32,490 nt of DNA from Nemertoderma westbladi. Lineage: Eukaryota > Xenacoelomorpha > Nemertodermatida > Nemertodermatidae. The stretch spans positions 1 to 32,490 of the forward strand of contig JAUCBJ010007481.1 in assembly GCA_032718475.1 (NCBI GenBank), in the 5' to 3' direction. Positions 30,063 through 32,490 of the stretch are shown one piece after another. A program made the translations under genes and the position numbers. Below the pieces are notes generated by a model. The model was given only the letters and a program-made list of their open reading frames with translations. It ran no database searches and was not told the DNA's origin. How positions within the stretch are numbered: position 1 is the first letter of the stretch; each line of letters begins with the position of its first letter.

Positions 30063-30092
30063 ACCTCATACATGAATATGTATGTATGAGGT
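30063..30092. repeat. 11-bp hairpin
   Basis: ACCTCATACAT (30063-30073) and its exact complement (30082-30092) flank an 8-base loop GAATATGT. Confidence 0.8.
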
Positions 30093-30239
30093 GCAGGGGA
30101 AGAATTTTTAGCGATTTATGCTACACTCATCAACAAACATAAAATTCATATGCGTAAATCAATAATATCTAATTATTAAATTATATTGTGTTTGCTTCCA
30201 AAATTATATAGAACTTTACAAGTATTACTGTAATTATAA

Positions 30240-30440
30240 TTGACAGACAAGCAGACACACAGTCGGACAGACAGACAAAGTTGAACAGACTGGAAGACCA
30301 GAGCGTCATACGTTGGTAAAGAAACCATTATCCACATAGTGTGAGTATGTTGTTGCATGAAACTAAGCCATGATAAAATATTTATGTATTGTATGTACAT
30401 CCAAAAGAACAGACAACAGACAGACAGCCAGAACTCACGA
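30240..30440 (+). repeat. GACAGACA-rich low-complexity repeat
   Basis: Two patches of degenerate GACAGACA units (30241-30280 and 30408-30432) separated by ~130 bases. They are microsatellite-like and part of an interspersed repeat that ends in a GTCGA hairpin and poly-C at 30549-30583. Confidence 0.7.
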
Positions 30441-30548
30441 ACCGACAGTAACTAGGTGTTACCACTTCACCAACTTGTAGAGGACATATTATAGTATATA
30501 TGTTCCAAATTTCAAGACGATTGACCAAAACGGGGCCGAGATATTAAA

Positions 30549-30583
30549 GGGGGTCGAATCGACCCCCCCCCCCCCCCCCCCCC
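30549..30583 (+). repeat. Hairpin running into a poly-C run (21)
   Basis: GGGGGTCGA (30549-30557) pairs with TCGACCCCC (30559-30567) across one A. The C side then continues as C21 (30563-30583), as if one arm of the palindrome had expanded. Confidence 0.85.
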
Positions 30584-30594
30584 ATTATCAGTAA

Positions 30595-31000
30595 GCCAGT
30601 TTGAAATTTTTATGAGTTCATTATTTAGTTCGTAAATTAGATTAGAGATAAGTTTATGGGAATGTAGTAAAGTAGTATCGTCTGCGAATAAGGTAGTGGT
30701 GGCGTTTAGGTAGGTCGGTGATATAGATAAGGAAGAAAAGTCGGAGAGATACTAGAACCTTGAGGGACACCACATGTTAGAGGTAAGAGCAATGAAATTG
30801 TTCCAATTGGGCAAATTGAAACCGAGAAGTAAGAAAACTGTCGAAAAGTTTTAGTGGTAATCCTCTAATTCCGTAGAGGCCTCTAATATTTTTAGTAAAA
30901 TAGGAAATTTGTCTTGGTGTCAAACGACTTGGATAGATGGATATATACGGTGCATGCCGAATTCAGGTTTTCTAGAGCAGTATTGATTTTTTCTATAAAT
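30595..31000 (-). mobile_element. LINE reverse-transcriptase fragment, frameshifted
   Basis: The minus strand, in sequence order, shows VYIHLSKSFDTK (palm A, usually xDLSKAFDT), LTCGVPQGSSISP (palm B), then in another frame TTTLFADDTTLLHS (palm C with ADD) and ISNLIYELNNELIKISNW. This is a Jockey/CR1-type RT core broken by several indels. Thumb and C-terminal parts are missing before the poly-C at 30583. Confidence 0.75.
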
Positions 31001-31111
31001 GATAAAATAATAATAAATGAATTGTTGGGGGCGAGTGACGCGGTGAATTAAATATATAATGTAGATAGGACTATATGATAATGCTCTCCATAGCGAAAAA
31101 TATCAACCGAC

Positions 31112-31195
31112 CCTGTTGGCGCTCGAAACCCGGTACCTAGGTTTCAAACTTACGGTTATCATCAGCCGGGTGAGTGTACTGAGCTACCAGATCGG
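31112..31195 (-). repeat. tRNA-like SINE head (minus strand)
   Basis: Read on the minus strand: GATCTGGTAGCTCAGTAC (A-box region), CCCGGCTGATGATAACCG (anticodon-arm-like), then GGGTTTCGAGCGCC (B-box-like, with one extra T). Acceptor-stem pairing is poor, so a tRNA-derived SINE is more likely than a tRNA gene. It is bracketed by an imperfect inverted repeat (31085-31098 / 31203-31216). Confidence 0.5.
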
Positions 31196-31369
31196 ATGAA
31201 GATTTCACTATGGAGATGGGATATCATATTTAGGCCAACTAATCACTCAAAGGAAAGTACAACGTTATTCCCGTGCTCTGCCAGAAATGGCAACCATGCC
31301 TCAAAGAATAACTGTTATTTTTGATAAATCAGTTTTCTTGATCAATGACCTAGAATACCTGACCTGACC

Positions 31370-32225
31370 TTTTATACAACACCTACACTACATAGCACCA
31401 ATTTTAAATTATGCTTTGGGGTTCTGGGGTTATTTTAAGGCCACAAACATCTGTATTCTGTACAGCTGCGTGCTATGGGAATATTTCTGAGTGTTCATAG
31501 ATTTATGCCGATTCCAGATATACAAGGTGACCTTGCTTGGAATTATTCTCAACATTACCATTATTTAAATATATTAAGATTGTGGGATAGTTTAGAATAT
31601 GGGCAATGATAGGTTGCCTAAAAAGGTCGTCCAATTTGAGTGAACTAAAATTTCTGGCTGGTGTAAGGAAATGGGCCAGATATTCGATAAATTAGGTTTG
31701 TCTGAAGTGTACACAACACATTCAAAGTTTGCCTACAGTTCTCAGTGTGTAAATGAGTGCCGGAACCACTTTGAGAACATCTGGAATGCATACTGTGCGT
31801 CAAAACCTAAATTACATCATTAATTACAATTGCATTTACAGCTCAACTCCAATTTATTCAAAACCAAAACGAAGAACATAAATTTGAATGTGAAGAATTC
31901 GTAAAGTGAGCTCTCCCGCGCCATTACCCGATCAGTAATGGCCAAGTTCCGTTGTGGAGTACTCTCACTCAATATAGAGGTTGGACGGTGCCAGGGGAAA
32001 CCACTGGAAGAGCGGATTTGCCAATTACGTGAATGTGAAAGTGGGATCGAGGATAAGATGCACTTCCTATGGACCTTTTAGTTGAAACATGAGGGAACAT
32101 TTCTTCCGCACCTAGTTTGTGACTTGTATGGAAACATAGACCTAATTAAAAATGAAAAGACCTATAATCAATACCAGTTCACGAAAAATCTAACAAAGTT
32201 GTATGACGCCCGGCAGCAATAGCCT
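31370..32225 (+). mobile_element. LINE ORF C-terminal fragment, decayed
   Basis: Plus-strand pieces in order: APILNYALGFWGY (31400), a VHRFMPIPDIQGD-like segment (31490), LPKKVVQFE (31615), CKEMGQIFDKLGLSEVY (31660), ENIWNAYCASKPKL (31780), VMAKFRCGVLSLNIEVGR (31935), CQGKPLEERICQL (31990), GIEDKMHFLW (32045). This is the post-RT region of a LINE common in aquatic invertebrates, with the C-H zinc-knuckle area partly recognisable (one expected cysteine replaced). Many stops and shifts; dead. Confidence 0.75.
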
Positions 32226-32292
32226 ACCTAAAAAATTAAATATAAAACAAAGTTATTATGATCCTGTGTAAATAAGACAAAACAACAAGTAG

Positions 32293-32484
32293 GTCGTCCC
32301 ACAACACTCTGCAATACGGGATCACGCTATAGAGTATGACCACAAATATAATTACAATGATTTTAAAATAATAGGCAAGGCACAAAGTAATTACGACCTT
32401 CTAATTAAAGAAAGCATCACAATTGGCAGACAAAAACCCTCACTAAACATCCAAGGCACGTCCTTCCCGTTATTTCTATTTTAA
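32293..32484 (+). mobile_element. GIY-YIG/Penelope-like retroelement, C-terminal fragment
   Basis: An open frame without a start, following a TAG at 32290: VVPQHSAIRDHAIEYDHKY, NYNDFKIIGKAQSNYDLL, IKESITIGRQKPSLNIQG, TSFPLFLF, TAA. The pattern H-A-(8-10)-F-x-I-(6)-NYxLLIxExxxI-(4)-P-LN matches what I remember of the C-terminus of GIY-YIG endonuclease domains in Penelope-like retroelements. The GIY-YIG catalytic start is missing or lies in decayed sequence to the left. Only the last 63 residues remain. Confidence 0.55.
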
Positions 32485-32490
32485 AGGTGA

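Overview
This is animal (metazoan) nuclear DNA, AT-rich, with long introns or intergenic spacers, GT-AG splice signals, many decayed non-LTR retrotransposons (LINEs), tRNA-like SINE heads and long poly-C/poly-G runs. Nothing looks bacterial: there are no operons and no ribosome-binding-site logic. The LINE families and the receptor family suggest a marine invertebrate. A deuterostome such as an echinoderm or hemichordate is a guess from general sequence flavour, not a demonstrated assignment.

Host genes. The window holds a small cluster of Cys-loop ligand-gated ion channel genes. (1) On the + strand are the last two exons of one receptor: an M3-M4 loop exon starting at 585 and a terminal exon with M4 at 4336-4536. 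(2) An intronless 399-aa glycine/GABA-receptor-like anion channel lies at 7250-8449 (-). (3) A second intronless paralogue of 434 aa lies at 21930-23234 (-). (4) A broken 3'-half copy of that paralogue lies immediately downstream, at about 21490-21875 (-). The intronless genes carry the Pro-Ala-Arg motif before M2 that marks anion selectivity.

Most interesting element. A 3239-bp DNA transposon (688-3926) sits inside the loop exon of the + strand receptor. It has 16-bp perfect terminal inverted repeats and TATA on both sides. Removing it, with one TATA copy, restores an open exon ending in a consensus GTAAGT donor, in phase with the M4 exon. The element encodes the C-terminal part of a transposase-like protein (SDGCTAQLRS ... 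HHFKGPHDGVGG...VKR), interrupted by a frameshift. It also carries repeated CCGTGCGTTAC subterminal motifs, all in the same orientation. I cannot assign it to a named superfamily.

Retroelements. An RTE-like LINE with a (TAG)n tail occurs at 1-552 (+), 5930-6920 (+, decayed), 15946-16685 (-), 17997-18748 (+) and 18749-19260 (-). The 18749-19260 and 15946-16685 pieces look like two halves of one copy, split by an insertion that contains another LINE (16686-17996) and a further RTE-like copy. A CR1/L2-like LINE 3' end is at 28490-29440 (-). Other fragments are an RT fragment at 30595-31000 (-), a LINE C-terminal fragment at 31370-32225 (+), and a GIY-YIG/Penelope-like C-terminal fragment at 32293-32484 (+).

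Repeats. There is a 34-bp tandem array with a hairpin in every unit and an internal 8-unit higher-order duplication (25913-26580). There is also a perfect 24-bp inverted repeat at 11132-11184, a duplicated ~130-bp block at 12095-12385, ten sites of long C or G runs, and several other hairpins. The remaining stretches (listed) show no gene I can support.
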